A DNA stretch of 64,000 bases from Geomonas ferrireducens (GTDB lineage Bacteria > Desulfobacterota > Desulfuromonadia > Geobacterales > Geobacteraceae): positions 456,318-520,317 of the forward strand of contig NZ_SSYA01000003.1 in assembly GCF_004917065.1 (NCBI RefSeq), in the 5' to 3' direction. The notes under the pieces were generated by a model, which saw only the letters and a program-made list of their open reading frames with translations, had not been told where the DNA came from and did not search any database. Shown in pieces: positions 44,901 through 53,566 of this stretch (the stretch's first letter is position 1; every line of letters begins with the position of its first letter). The translations under genes and the position numbers were made by a program.

Positions 44901-47623
44901 ACGACCTCACGAAGACGGCCGGATTGGAAAACCCGACGCTTACCGCCGGCTTCAACGGGTTCGCCCCCTGGGACAGCGCAGCCTCGCTCGGAGGTCTCCC
45001 CGCGCTCAGCACCGCCGTCGATGCCGCCACCCCGAAGGGGAGCTACCCGATCCGCGTCTCCTTGGGGAGCATCACCAGCGCCAACTACCGCTACAGCTTC
45101 GTGGACGGCACGCTCACGGTGATCGGTAAACCTCAGCAGATAACCCTTCCCGTTCCGGCGCCCAGGACCTGGGGCGACCCTGATTTTGCCGCCGGTGGGA
45201 GCGCGAGCAGCGGGTTGCCGGTCGCCTACGTGAGTTCAAACACGTCGGTGGCCACCGTCGTGAACGGCGAGATCCGCATCGGCGCGGCGGGAAGCACCGT
45301 GGTCACAGCCTCGCAGCCGGGCAACGGCTACTGGGATCCCGCTGCTCCCGTCTCGGTCACCTGTACCGTCCTGAAGGCCCCGCTTCTCATTACGGCGGAG
45401 AACAAAACAAAGGTTGCCGGCTCTCCCACTCCCGAGCTCACTGCCGTTTTCTCCGGGCTTGCTTCGTGGGACACTCCTTCAAGCTTGGGCGGGGCTCCTC
45501 TGCTTGCCACCACCGCTAATGCCTCCGCTCCGAAGGGGACTTACCCCATCACCGCGGGACTGGGAGGGATCACCAGCGCGAACTACCAGTACCGCTTCGC
45601 GGACGGCACGCTCACGGTGACCGGCAAGCCTCAGAGCATTATCCCACCCGTGCCGGTGACGATGACCTACGGTGACCCTCCCATCGCCGCAGGGGGAAGT
45701 TCAAACAGCGGCTTGCCGCTTGCCTACACGAGCACCGATCCGACGGTGGCCACCGTCGTGGACGGCGAGATCCACCCAGGTACCGCCGGAAGCACCGTGA
45801 TCACCATCTCTCAGCCCGGCGATGACTTCTGGGATCCCGCAACTCCCGTCACGGTCCCGTGTACGGTTGACAGGGCGCGGCTGACGGTCGTGGCCGAGGA
45901 CAAGTCACGTGCCTACCTCACCCCCAACCCCGACCTCACCGTGCTCTACCGCGGATTCGTAAAGGGGGAGGGGAACTCCGTCCTATCCGGCGCTCCGACG
46001 CTATCCACCACCGCCGTCCTGGCTAGTCCGGTCGGGAGTTATCCCATCATGGCGGGTGTGGGGACGCTGCAGGCCGCCAACTACAGAATCGCGGCGGTGG
46101 ACGGGACGCTGAACGTGTTCCGGTCCTGCCAGGAGATAACTTTCCCCGCCATCCCCGAGCGGACCTTCGGGGATCCCCCCTTCGAGATCGTGGCCTCCGC
46201 CTGTTCCGGGTTGCCACTCACCTTCCGCAGTTCCGATCCGGGGGTCGCGCGCATCGTGGGCAACGTGGTGACCATCACCGGGGCGGGGAGCGCGGTGATA
46301 ACGGCCAGCCAGGGGGGAAGCGGGGATCTCGAGACGGCGCCGGAGAAGTCGCAGACCTTCATCGTGCACCGAAGCGGACAGCAGGTGACCTTCAGTTCAC
46401 CGGCCCAGAAGGTGGTGGGGGATCCCCCCTTCGAACTGGAGGGGAGTGCCACGAGCGGGCTTGCCGTAAGCTACCAAAGCTCCGACCCCACGGTCGCCAA
46501 CGTCTCGGGAAGCACGGTGACCATCGTCGGAGCGGGGACCACCGTGCTCAGCGCGCTCCAGCCCGGCAACGGCAACTACCTTGCCGCGGCGCCGGTGTCG
46601 CGGGCGCTCACCGTCGCAGCCGAAGGGACCCCGCCGGAGCTCTCCCTATCCACGCTGAGCTCGGGGGGCTTCACCTCCACCCCGGTCCTTAACCTCCTAG
46701 GGCGGGCTTCCGACGCCTCGGGGATCGCGAGCCTCACCGTGCAGGGGATCGACCGGAGCGCCGACGCCTCCCTTTTCAGTGCTGCCGTGGTTCTCTCCGA
46801 GGGGACGAACAGCGTAAGCGTCGCCGCCCGCGACCGTTCCGGCAATCTGACCACGCATACCTTCAGCATCACCCTGGACCCGCTCGCCCCTAAGCTTGAA
46901 GTCACCGCCCCGGCCGACAACAGCGTCACCGACGCCACTTCCCTGGCGGTAACAGGTACCGTCCCGGCCGGGAGCACCGTGGCCATGACCGTGAACGGGG
47001 AGGGGGCGCAACTTCTCGCCGTCACCGACGGCGCCTTCGCGGCGACCGCGGCGCTTTTGCCCGGGGGCAACACCATCGAATTCACCGCCGAGCGGGAGGG
47101 GAGGAGCTCCCGTGTCAAACGCAGCGTCACGTCCGCCGCAAATGGCCCCTCCGTTGCCATCGCGTCGCCGCCGCAGGATATGAGGACCGAGGCGGCATCG
47201 GTGGTGCTCAGGGGGAGTTGCGGCACCGTCGCGGACGGGGGGCTCACCCTCGCGGTGAACGGGACGACCGCGCCTCTGGAGCTATCAGCCGGGCTCTTCG
47301 AGCGTGAGATCCTCCTTCGCCTGGGCGAGAACCGGGTGACCGTCGAGGCGCGGAGTGCGACGGGGGAGGTGAGCGTCGCGCAGCGCAACCTGATAAGGGT
47401 GGAGCGCATAGCCGGTGACTTAAACGGCGACGGGAGGGTGGACCTGGGTGACGCGGCACGCCTGCTCAGGGTTTCCCTCGGGGAAGAGGAAGCTTCCGCC
47501 GAGGTCATGGCTCACTGCGACCTCGCGCCGCTGGTGGACGGGGTGCCCAAACCGGACGGCGTCATCGACGTCGGGGATGTCCTCGTGCTTTTGCGCAGGA
47601 TCGTCGGTCTAGCCTTTTTCTAG
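41963..47623 (+). CDS. Giant secreted repeat protein: propeller-like, MBG and bacterial Ig-type repeats, C-terminal dockerin-like module
   Basis: 1886 residues from ATG 41963 (MRRAAA; AGGAGCG site). Signal peptide about 1-32. Residues about 50-800 are repeats of the form LxPDG..DxxF..G.V.A..LQ.DGKI..GG.F (delta-60 type, forming propellers). Residues about 895-1385 hold MBG-type beta domains, with a 166-residue unit present twice in tandem; about 1385-1550 Ig-like repeats; then Ig/cadherin-like segments. The end (about 1816-1883) is a dockerin type I-like pair of calcium loops (DLNGDGRVDLGDAARLLR and DGVIDVGDVLVLLRRIVG). It starts two bases after pilY1, so it is probably a surface partner of the pilus-associated protein. 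No cohesin scaffold is in the same operon. Confidence 0.88.
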   Translation: MRRAAAAMRTKAIGAMLLALLFFLVHPAVGHAMNPYLDGFNIYHGGTVAIDGSVHAVAVQGADGKVVIGGDFTLTGGTPEVTLRNIARLNPDGTLDSSFTPPVLDGPVHAVALQPDPVLPAGPELVLIGGAFTSAGGVPRKGLARLSGGDGALDAFDPVTAAGPVTVHAITLLPSKTSIVVGGVFAAIKDGVPTRNLVGLSAAGVTSGELDWRYTGGLGDDAGNAAVYAVVLQDESVVVGGEFVTPGSANMARFTSLGVYDGTFVPPAPGGVVRALAVQVDGKVVLGGDFSGGALARAYLARLMPDGTPDGFDAALDTAPGFLVSAIALQPDGRIVAGGRFTVGPLGDRRVNLARFNIDQALDPAPFPAPDAALLALVRQGDGKLVAGGEFTAAGGVPRTALARFYQTGVLDDDIPQIVRDDDMELKMVFRVAPRPDGRTFIAGSFENVLGEPVSYSAGLTPKWSFDYGFGPIELTRRILSVATIPDRGLLLGGDFTFINGELQQSLMLVDDAGASVPAFNAKVESYMSEAFGAEITSIVQPARGPLGEEGMFYTGGDSSLSGSPWQYLARYLETGERDERFVPASEVDSYVNALAMQHDDLLVVGTLAGKVMRLLPSGNLDPAWHGGTPLQFAGELHALAVLADGRILVAGDLQYPGFITNPVTGETEAVKRNIVLLDSDGAVDESFVMATRSSDPFYAPTILGTVVQTDGGIIIYGVFDQVQDGFGTLLSRHYVARIMPEGRLDPDFDLGLARPLSSPQLEVSVVALQPDGKIILGGNFDNFGARSKLARVYGGWSSEDLSVAADGTSITWRRSGRSAELWRAWFEYSADGVQWDFLGHAERTAGGWRLQGLDPERMGGNVNRYVRARGFTAGNVGSAGALVEAVRLYRLKQTKIKVTVTARDAAKTYGDADPALTYSFTPELKAGDGFTGSISRTAGEDVGSFPITQGTLALGSGYELVFVGAQLTIGQRGLVIKADDLTKTAGLENPTLTAGFNGFAPWDSAASLGGLPALSTAVDAATPKGSYPIRVSLGSITSANYRYSFVDGTLTVIGKPQQITLPVPAPRTWGDPDFAAGGSASSGLPVAYVSSNTSVATVVNGEIRIGAAGSTVVTASQPGNGYWDPAAPVSVTCTVLKAPLLITAENKTKVAGSPTPELTAVFSGLASWDTPSSLGGAPLLATTANASAPKGTYPITAGLGGITSANYQYRFADGTLTVTGKPQSIIPPVPVTMTYGDPPIAAGGSSNSGLPLAYTSTDPTVATVVDGEIHPGTAGSTVITISQPGDDFWDPATPVTVPCTVDRARLTVVAEDKSRAYLTPNPDLTVLYRGFVKGEGNSVLSGAPTLSTTAVLASPVGSYPIMAGVGTLQAANYRIAAVDGTLNVFRSCQEITFPAIPERTFGDPPFEIVASACSGLPLTFRSSDPGVARIVGNVVTITGAGSAVITASQGGSGDLETAPEKSQTFIVHRSGQQVTFSSPAQKVVGDPPFELEGSATSGLAVSYQSSDPTVANVSGSTVTIVGAGTTVLSALQPGNGNYLAAAPVSRALTVAAEGTPPELSLSTLSSGGFTSTPVLNLLGRASDASGIASLTVQGIDRSADASLFSAAVVLSEGTNSVSVAARDRSGNLTTHTFSITLDPLAPKLEVTAPADNSVTDATSLAVTGTVPAGSTVAMTVNGEGAQLLAVTDGAFAATAALLPGGNTIEFTAEREGRSSRVKRSVTSAANGPSVAIASPPQDMRTEAASVVLRGSCGTVADGGLTLAVNGTTAPLELSAGLFEREILLRLGENRVTVEARSATGEVSVAQRNLIRVERIAGDLNGDGRVDLGDAARLLRVSLGEEEASAEVMAHCDLAPLVDGVPKPDGVIDVGDVLVLLRRIVGLAFF
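44882..45877 (+). repeat. Tandem 498-bp coding repeats (166 aa) of MBG-type domains
   Basis: Unit 1 at 44882-45379 and unit 2 at 45380-45877, in register (for example GACGGCACGCTCACGGTGA.CGG at 45104 and 45602). A third, diverged partial unit starts at 45878. The similarity is high enough at DNA level to suggest recent duplication. Confidence 0.8.
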
Positions 47624-47656
47624 GATTTTGCTTGCCTTCGGCGCTCCGAAATCGTA

Positions 47657-47675
47657 TAGACGTCGCTAACGTCTA
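47657..47675. repeat. Short inverted repeat before the lipoprotein gene
   Basis: TAGACGT-CGCTA-ACGTCTA, a perfect 7-bp repeat, 15 bases before the start codon and next to the ribosome site AAAAGGAGCGG; it could act as an operator or a translation-affecting hairpin. Confidence 0.4.
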
Positions 47676-47690
47676 GAAAAGGAGCGGCTC

Positions 47691-49172
47691 ATGAAACAGA
47701 GTTGGTGGTCCATCGCTACCGGTTGCATCTTCGCGGTCCTGAGCCTTGCCGGGTGCGGCTCGCGGATGGAGCTTCCCCGGCATATCGGCGCGAGCCTCAA
47801 CGGTATCGCTGCCACCACCGACAGCAGGCAGCTCCTCTACGTGGACCCCGGGACACCCGGGCGCCCGCAGGCGTTTTTGTACCCAGTGCAGCACACCCTG
47901 ACCGGGTGGGAGCAGGCCCTCCCGCAGGTCCCGGTGAACCTCGGCAGAAACGGGGTGGCTCCCCCCTTCGAAAAGCGCGAGGGGGACGGCCGCACCCCTT
48001 CAGGCATCTTCCCGCTCACCCGCGCCTTCGGCTCGGTCCCGGCCGTCACCGGGAGCTTCCCGTACCGGCAGGTCGACGCGCAGGACCTCTGGGTCGACGA
48101 CGCGCAATCCCCCGACTACAACCGCTGGGTGGTGCGCGGTGCCACGAACGCCTCCTCCTTCGAGGAGCTTTTACGCCCCGATCCCCTCTACCGTTACGCG
48201 ATAGCCGTCGACTACAACAGCGAACCCGTGGTGCGGGGGATGGGGAGCGCCATCTTCATCCACGTCGAGCGCGCCCCCGGCGCAGGCACCGCCGGATGTG
48301 TTTCGATGCCTGAGGCGGAACTGGTGCAGGTGATGCAGTGGCTTGATCCGGCAAAGAGGCCGCAGGTGGTGATAGGCGCCCCCTCGGCCGTCACGGTCGC
48401 GGCCGACGGGGTTAAAAGCGTGCTCCCCGCCGATCTCTCTCCCGTTTTAAAGCAGCGGCTCTCGGCGGGGGCGCGCCTTCTGGCACTCAGGCAGGGAAGC
48501 GGCTTCTTCGCCGCCGCCGTCACCCTCCCACCGGAGGTTGCGGCACGGATGCAGGAAAAAGGGGGCTGGCGTCCGGAGTGCCCGGTTCCCCTGCAGGAAC
48601 TGGCCTACCTGGTCACCTCCTTCTGGGGGTTCGACGGCGTGCGGCATTACGGTGAACTCGTGGTGCACCAGGCGCTTGCCGCCTTTTTCATGGACGCGCT
48701 GCAGCACGGCTACAACGGCCGCTTCCCGATCGAGAGGATGGAGCTCATCGACGCCTTCGACGCCGACGACTTCCGCTCCATGGCCGCCAACAACAGCTCC
48801 GCCTTCAACTGCCGGGAGGTCCCGGGAAGGGCCGGTGTCTTCTCGCGGCACAGCTACGGCGCGGCGCTCGACATAAACCCGCTGCAAAACCCCTACCTCA
48901 TGCTGGAAGAGGCGGGAAGGGAAAAGGGCGCCCGGGTTTACGGGGGCGCCGCGGCGCTCGAGTTCTGCCTCGGCAACCCCGCCCTCTGCCGCGTTCTTCC
49001 CGCCGCCTCGGCCCCCTATCTCGCCCGCAACGAGCGCCTGCCGGGCATGTTGCAGCCGGGAGACCCGCTCCTCGCCGCGTTCAAAGAGCGCGGTTTCACC
49101 TGGGGGGGGAGCTGGCGTTTCCCCGACTACCAGCACATCGAGTTCGACCCCGCGAAGCTTACCCTTCCGTAA
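47691..49172 (+). CDS. Lipoprotein fusing an L,D-transpeptidase domain to an M15-type D-Ala-D-Ala carboxypeptidase
   Basis: 493 residues. Lipobox LSLAGC (C22). Residues about 95-245 look like a YkuD L,D-transpeptidase: GDGRTPSGIFPLTRAFG and IFIHVERAPGAGTAGCVSM, with catalytic C203. Residues about 290-490 resemble peptidase M15 (VanY/DacC-like): HSYGAALDINPL (H and D ligands) and the end YQHIEF (third ligand). A single envelope protein with both a cross-linking and a cleaving activity on peptidoglycan tips is unusual. It is alone in its unit, with a 65-base gap after the dockerin protein. Either domain could be inactive. Confidence 0.85.
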   Translation: MKQSWWSIATGCIFAVLSLAGCGSRMELPRHIGASLNGIAATTDSRQLLYVDPGTPGRPQAFLYPVQHTLTGWEQALPQVPVNLGRNGVAPPFEKREGDGRTPSGIFPLTRAFGSVPAVTGSFPYRQVDAQDLWVDDAQSPDYNRWVVRGATNASSFEELLRPDPLYRYAIAVDYNSEPVVRGMGSAIFIHVERAPGAGTAGCVSMPEAELVQVMQWLDPAKRPQVVIGAPSAVTVAADGVKSVLPADLSPVLKQRLSAGARLLALRQGSGFFAAAVTLPPEVAARMQEKGGWRPECPVPLQELAYLVTSFWGFDGVRHYGELVVHQALAAFFMDALQHGYNGRFPIERMELIDAFDADDFRSMAANNSSAFNCREVPGRAGVFSRHSYGAALDINPLQNPYLMLEEAGREKGARVYGGAAALEFCLGNPALCRVLPAASAPYLARNERLPGMLQPGDPLLAAFKERGFTWGGSWRFPDYQHIEFDPAKLTLP

Positions 49173-49225
49173 TAAACCCACATTATTTTCCCGATCAGGC
49201 TACGGCCCCCGCGACGATGTCCCCC

Positions 49226-49253
49226 CAGCCTCCCCCGGGAGGGGGGGGCGTCC
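49226..49253. repeat. GC-rich palindrome before the PstS-like gene
   Basis: agcctcccccgggaggggggggcg, same family as the blocks at 7400 and 19335. The rest of 49173-49411 shows no gene. Confidence 0.5.
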
Positions 49254-49411
49254 AGGAGCAGTGGCACCTGCGGAGTCAGTCCCCTGGCTGCGCTCCCCGC
49301 CGTACCACCATTCCCGCCTAATTTTCTCTTGTATACCGATATTCTCGATTTTTTCGCTAAGGTTTTTCCTTGTGCCTGTCGATACACCGAGAAAAATCCC
49401 GGAGGTACTTA

Positions 49412-50167
49412 ATGAAAAAGATGCTGAAGGTGACGGTGTGCGGGTTGGTGGTGCTGGCTGCGGCGGCAGCCTACGGGGAGGAAATCAAGGTAGGGGGAGG
49501 GGGCGCCTCCATGGCCGCTGTCTTCGCCCCGGTGAAGGCCACGTTCGAGAAGGCGACGGGCGACACCCTGCTGGTGCTGCAGTCCACCCCGAAGGACGGG
49601 CTCGTCGACCTCCTGAACGGCAAGCTTGACATCGCAGCCGGTGCCGTCCCGCTCGAGTCGATGGTCAGCGGGGCCGAGAAGGACGGGGTAAAGGTGGACC
49701 GTGCCCGCCTCATGGTGACCCAGGTCGCGTTGAACCGTACCGTGATCTTCGTTCATCCCTCCAATAAAGTGGCGCAACTCTCCAAGGAACAGCTGAAGGG
49801 GATCTTCACCGGGAAGATCTCCAACTGGAAAGAGGTCGGCGGCGACGACAAGGACATCATCGTCGTCTGGGGCAAGGCGACGCCCGGGCAGAACGCCCAG
49901 TTCAAGAAGGAGATCCTCGACGGCGCCGAGGTCGCCAAGGACATCCTCGACACCACCAACTACGCCAAAATCAGGGAGAGCGTGGCGGCGACCCCCGAGG
50001 CGGTCGGCATCGACCCGCACGGCCTGGCTGACGCGACGGTGAAGGTGGTGGAGAGCCCGGCTCTCACCATGCCGATCATCGCTATCACCAACGGCAAGCC
50101 CTCGCCCAGAGTGCAGAAGGTGCTCGACTACATCAAGGGCGAAGGACAAAACTACGTGAAGAAGTAG
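49412..50167 (+). CDS. PstS-like periplasmic phosphate/anion-binding protein
   Basis: 251 residues from ATG 49412 (GGAGG ten bases before). Signal peptide about 1-22. Evidence: [27 protein letters not shown] near the start, [49 protein letters not shown] (the PstS-type core), and [16 protein letters not shown]. It lacks PstSCAB neighbours, so it is probably not a transporter component. The next gene, 37 bases later, encodes a chemoreceptor; the pair may sense phosphate or another anion. Ligand unknown. Confidence 0.88.
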   Translation: MKKMLKVTVCGLVVLAAAAAYGEEIKVGGGGASMAAVFAPVKATFEKATGDTLLVLQSTPKDGLVDLLNGKLDIAAGAVPLESMVSGAEKDGVKVDRARLMVTQVALNRTVIFVHPSNKVAQLSKEQLKGIFTGKISNWKEVGGDDKDIIVVWGKATPGQNAQFKKEILDGAEVAKDILDTTNYAKIRESVAATPEAVGIDPHGLADATVKVVESPALTMPIIAITNGKPSPRVQKVLDYIKGEGQNYVKK

Positions 50168-50204
50168 TCGCTCAGGCCTTCAGACAGAGAAACGGTGCCT
50201 TTAC

Positions 50205-52691
50205 ATGACGATAAAGACCAAGCTTATCAGTAACGCCCTGCTCACCCTCGCCGGTATCGCCATCATCGGCGGGGTGAGCCTTCTGGGGATGAAATTCGTT
50301 CAGGGAAAGCTCTTCATCCTTACCGAGCGCTCCACCCCGTTTCAGCTGAAGACCATAGAGATGCAGCGCTCGCTGCAGGAGCATACCGCAAACCTCGCCG
50401 AGGTTGCCTTCGCAACGGACGTGAACGCCCTGGCCGCCGCCCGCAGCGCGAGCGAGCGGACCCTCTCCGATCTGCACAAGGTGAGCGGCGAACTGGCGAT
50501 CCTCAAGGGAGGGGAGGGGGGGGACGGCACCAGCGGCGAAGTGGAGCGGCTGCAAAGCCTCACCTCCGAGATGCTCGCCACCACACAGGCGCGCCTCAAG
50601 GCCGAGGAGGGGGCGCGCCAGGCCGACCTCGCGATGAAGCGGGAGCTCCAGGAGATCACGCGGAAGCTGTCCGAGCTTGACGTCACCATCCAGAAGCGTC
50701 AGAAGACATCGGCCCGGCAGCTTTCGGCCTCCAGCGGCTCGGCCAGCGACATCACCCAGAAACTCATGAGCCTCACCACGGCGCGGGACTACCTGAAGGA
50801 CGCGAACTACGCCCTTTCCGAGCTCCTGAAGGCCAACGGCAAGAAAGGGGTGATCATCGCACGCGGCAAACTCGACGCGGCGCTGAACGAGTTCGGCAAG
50901 AACCGCCTGGTTGCCGCCGGGGATGCCGGCGTCAGGGTCCCCGCCGAAATGGCGGCGGAGGCGCGCCGGCTCGTCAACGGGCCCCAGGGGCTTTTGGAGC
51001 TGAAGGGAGCCGTGCTCTCCAAAGGGGGGGAGCCCTCCCCCGAGTACGAGCAGATGGCGCAGAACGTATCGGCCAAGCTCTCGGGTGCGGTGATCGAGAT
51101 CGAGCAGTCGGTCACCATGGCGACGGGTAAGTACCAGCAGGAAAGTCGCAGCCACGATGATTCGCTTAAGGGGTCGAACCTTGCAGGGGACATCCTTGCC
51201 CAGAACGGCACCCTCCTCTCGTTGGGGCTCGACATCAAGAGCGACATCAGGGAACTCTTCGCCGCGCGGACCAAGGAGGAGATCGCCCAGGTCACCGGGG
51301 AGCTCCAGGCGAGGTTCGCGGCCGCCGAGGGGATCGCGAAGCGCATGGCGGCGCAGCTTGGGAGCCGCAGTCCCGAGCTCGGCGTCCTGCGCGGCGTGCA
51401 GGCGAATCTTGCCGGCATCAAGGGGCAGCTCCTCTCCAAGGAGGGGGTTGTGGCTAAGCTGCAGCAGGTGGTCCAGGTGCGCAGCCAGGCGGGTGCCCTG
51501 AACCTGAAGTTGAAGGAGCTCGTGGCACAGCAAAACGAGCGGGGCAAAGATGGGGTGACTGCGGCCCAGACCGAACAGGAGAAGGCGGTCGCCTCGGTGA
51601 ACCGCGTGGTGCAAAGTTTCGTGTTGGTGGTGGCGCTTCTTGGGGGGGCGATGATCGTCTTCAGCCTGGTGACCGGAATCCTCCTGACCCGTTCCATCAC
51701 CACGCCGGTACGGGAACTCACCGTACTTGCCGAGGGGTTCGGCAGCGGCGATTTCAGCGGCAAGCTCGACGCCGGGCGCAAGGACGAGTTCGGAGCCCTG
51801 GCGCTGCATTTCAACCAGACCTCCGCGAAGCTTGGCGAGATCACCGGGGCGCTTGCCGGCTCCATCGGCAGGCTTGCCGATCACTCACGGCATCTCTCCA
51901 TCACGGCCGAGGAACTGGCGCAGGGAGCCCGCGAGCAGGCCATCGCGACGGAGCAGTCGGCGGATGCGGTTGGCCAGATATCGCAGAGCATCAACGAGGT
52001 GGCGGGAAGCGCCGCCCAGGCGTCCGAGGCGTCCCAGCAGGTGCTCACGACCGCGCAAGAGGGGGGCGAGATCGTCGCCGGGACCGCGCAGGGTATGGAG
52101 CAGATCGCGAGCTCGGTGCGTGAGGCGGCGGCCCTCGTGCACAACCTCGGTGAGCGTTCGGAACAGGTCGGCTCCATCGTCGACATCATCAACGACATCG
52201 CCGACCAGACCTCGCTTCTGGCGCTGAACGCCTCCATCGAGGCGGCCCGGGCGGGGGAGATGGGGCAGGGGTTCGCCGTGGTGGCGGACGAGGTGCGCAA
52301 GCTCGCCACGCGCACCACCGAGGCGACCACGGAGATCGCCGCCATGATCCGGGAGATCCAGGACGGGACCTCGCGCACCGTGCTCGCCATGCGCGCCGGC
52401 AACGAGAACGTCGCGGAGGGTGTGCGCCGCGCCGGCGAGGCCAGTCGCTCGCTCAAAGATATCCTGGCCGCCTCGAACCGTGGTGCCGAGATGGCGGAGC
52501 GGATCGCGGCCGCGGCCGAGCAGCAATCGACCGCCATGGTGGAGATATCCGCCAACGTCGACGGCATGGCCGACATCACCAGGAGGTCGGAGCACTCCAC
52601 CGACGAGGTGAGGCGCGCCTCGGCGGAACTGCGGCAGATCGCTGAGGAACTTTCCGGTATGGCAGCCTGGTTCCGCTGCAAGGCGGCTTAG
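50205..52691 (+). CDS. Methyl-accepting chemotaxis protein with long coiled-coil periplasmic domain
   Basis: 828 residues. Helix 1 about 10-30; periplasmic part about 31-465, Ala/Glu/Lys/Ser-rich with heptad-like pattern and no recognisable Cache or 4HB motif; helix 2 about 468-490; HAMP (about 491-545); then the signalling domain with the hairpin tip [47 protein letters not shown]. The tail AAWFRCKAA has no NWETF-like pentapeptide. The PstS-like gene just upstream suggests that the periplasmic region contacts a binding protein. It signals via CheA/CheW in the cytoplasm. Confidence 0.93.
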   Translation: MTIKTKLISNALLTLAGIAIIGGVSLLGMKFVQGKLFILTERSTPFQLKTIEMQRSLQEHTANLAEVAFATDVNALAAARSASERTLSDLHKVSGELAILKGGEGGDGTSGEVERLQSLTSEMLATTQARLKAEEGARQADLAMKRELQEITRKLSELDVTIQKRQKTSARQLSASSGSASDITQKLMSLTTARDYLKDANYALSELLKANGKKGVIIARGKLDAALNEFGKNRLVAAGDAGVRVPAEMAAEARRLVNGPQGLLELKGAVLSKGGEPSPEYEQMAQNVSAKLSGAVIEIEQSVTMATGKYQQESRSHDDSLKGSNLAGDILAQNGTLLSLGLDIKSDIRELFAARTKEEIAQVTGELQARFAAAEGIAKRMAAQLGSRSPELGVLRGVQANLAGIKGQLLSKEGVVAKLQQVVQVRSQAGALNLKLKELVAQQNERGKDGVTAAQTEQEKAVASVNRVVQSFVLVVALLGGAMIVFSLVTGILLTRSITTPVRELTVLAEGFGSGDFSGKLDAGRKDEFGALALHFNQTSAKLGEITGALAGSIGRLADHSRHLSITAEELAQGAREQAIATEQSADAVGQISQSINEVAGSAAQASEASQQVLTTAQEGGEIVAGTAQGMEQIASSVREAAALVHNLGERSEQVGSIVDIINDIADQTSLLALNASIEAARAGEMGQGFAVVADEVRKLATRTTEATTEIAAMIREIQDGTSRTVLAMRAGNENVAEGVRRAGEASRSLKDILAASNRGAEMAERIAAAAEQQSTAMVEISANVDGMADITRRSEHSTDEVRRASAELRQIAEELSGMAAWFRCKAA

Positions 52692-52738
52692 CGGGAAGGG
52701 CGTCGGGCGGTGCCCGACGTCCGGTGGAAGAAACAGTT

Positions 52739-52770
52739 CGGCGCGTCACTTCCGTGGCGCGCCGTTTTTT
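52739..52770 (+). terminator. Intrinsic terminator after the chemoreceptor gene
   Basis: Stem CGGCGCG / CGCGCCG, loop TCACTTCCGTGG, then TTTTTT. A second hairpin (CGTCGGGC / GCCCGACG, 52701-52719) precedes it. Convergent with flgM. Confidence 0.85.
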
Positions 52771-52796
52771 GTTCGCGGTTGAGAGAGGGGGGGCGG

Positions 52797-53081
52797 TCAG
52801 AGGCCGGCACCTTCGGTGAGCATCTTCTGCGCCACCAGGCGCGTGTCCACCCGGTAGCTCCCTGCGTCGAGCTGCGCCTTGATCGCCGCTACGCGCCGGG
52901 CCTGTTCCCGGTCCAGCTCCTGTGTCGAGATACTCGCCAGGGACGACGAGAGCTCCACCACGTCTTCCTGCTTGGCCGATTGAGGTTGCTGCCGTTTGGC
53001 AGGTGGGCGCAGCGGGGTTTCCATTCTCCCTTCCACGGGGAGGGCCGACTTCGCCTGATCTATCTTCGAGGTAACGTCCAT
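52797..53081 (-). CDS. flgM: FlgM-like anti-sigma-28 factor
   Basis: About 94 residues from ATG 53081 (MDVTSKIDQ), preceded by GAAGAGG; an in-frame ATG at 53147 would add 22 residues. FlgM binds FliA (sigma-28) and delays late flagellar genes until it is exported through the hook-basal body. The C-terminal part ELDREQARRVAAIKAQLDAGSYRVDTRLVAQKML matches the FlgM sigma-binding helices; the N-terminus is disordered-looking (PPAKRQQPQSAKQED). It is isolated from other flagellar genes here. Identity rests on the C-terminal motif. Confidence 0.82.
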   Translation of the reverse strand: MDVTSKIDQAKSALPVEGRMETPLRPPAKRQQPQSAKQEDVVELSSSLASISTQELDREQARRVAAIKAQLDAGSYRVDTRLVAQKMLTEGAGL

Positions 53082-53257
53082 TTTTTCCTCTTCGTTGAAC
53101 TCGGTTGGGAACGTTGCATCTATTTGAATGGTAAACGTTTCCGACACTGAAGCACAGTGAGTTTTCTTTCATGGAGCAGCCGTTAACCTGCCCGTTCCAC
53201 CTCTCTGCGCCGCGGTCCGCAGCGCCCGTCCCTATCAAAAAAAGAAATATTAATTTA

Positions 53258-53285
53258 TTGACATTAAAAGTCGCTAAGTTATTTT
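53258..53285 (+). promoter_or_regulatory. Sigma-70-type promoter of the small membrane protein/rhodanese pair
   Basis: TTGACA at 53258-53263, 16-base spacer, TATTTT at 53280-53285, in an A/T-rich stretch that stands out from the GC-rich surroundings. About 60 bases before the ATG at 53348. Confidence 0.6.
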
Positions 53286-53347
53286 TGTGTGGTGCCTACG
53301 GGACGCCGCGGGCAAGTGGCGAAAAAACGGTGTCAAAGGAGGAGGTT

Positions 53348-53557
53348 ATGGCTAGCGCGCAACTGCAGACGCAGACCCAGGCTCCGGCGAACGCGCCGGT
53401 CACGGTAGTGAAACAGCATTCTTTCGGAACCTTCGCCATCAGCGTCACCCTCTTCATCATCCTGGCCATTGGCCTCTTCGTCTACCTGGTCCTAAGGCGC
53501 CAGGTCCCGCCGAAGCATGTGGACCAGAAGGCGGGGGACGAAGGAGAGGACAACTAG
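53348..53557 (+). CDS. Small single-pass membrane protein, 69 aa
   Basis: From ATG 53348 after a very strong AAAGGAGGAGG. The N-terminal 25 residues are Gln/Thr/Ala-rich and polar, then one helix about residues 28-48 (FAISVTLFIILAIGLFVYLVL), then a charged tail with RRQVPPKH and GDEGEDN. No family recognised. It is nine bases before the rhodanese gene and probably forms an operon with it. It might anchor the rhodanese or a sulfur-relay partner to the membrane; this is a guess from context. Confidence 0.75.
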   Translation: MASAQLQTQTQAPANAPVTVVKQHSFGTFAISVTLFIILAIGLFVYLVLRRQVPPKHVDQKAGDEGEDN

Positions 53558-53566
53558 GAGGACGCC

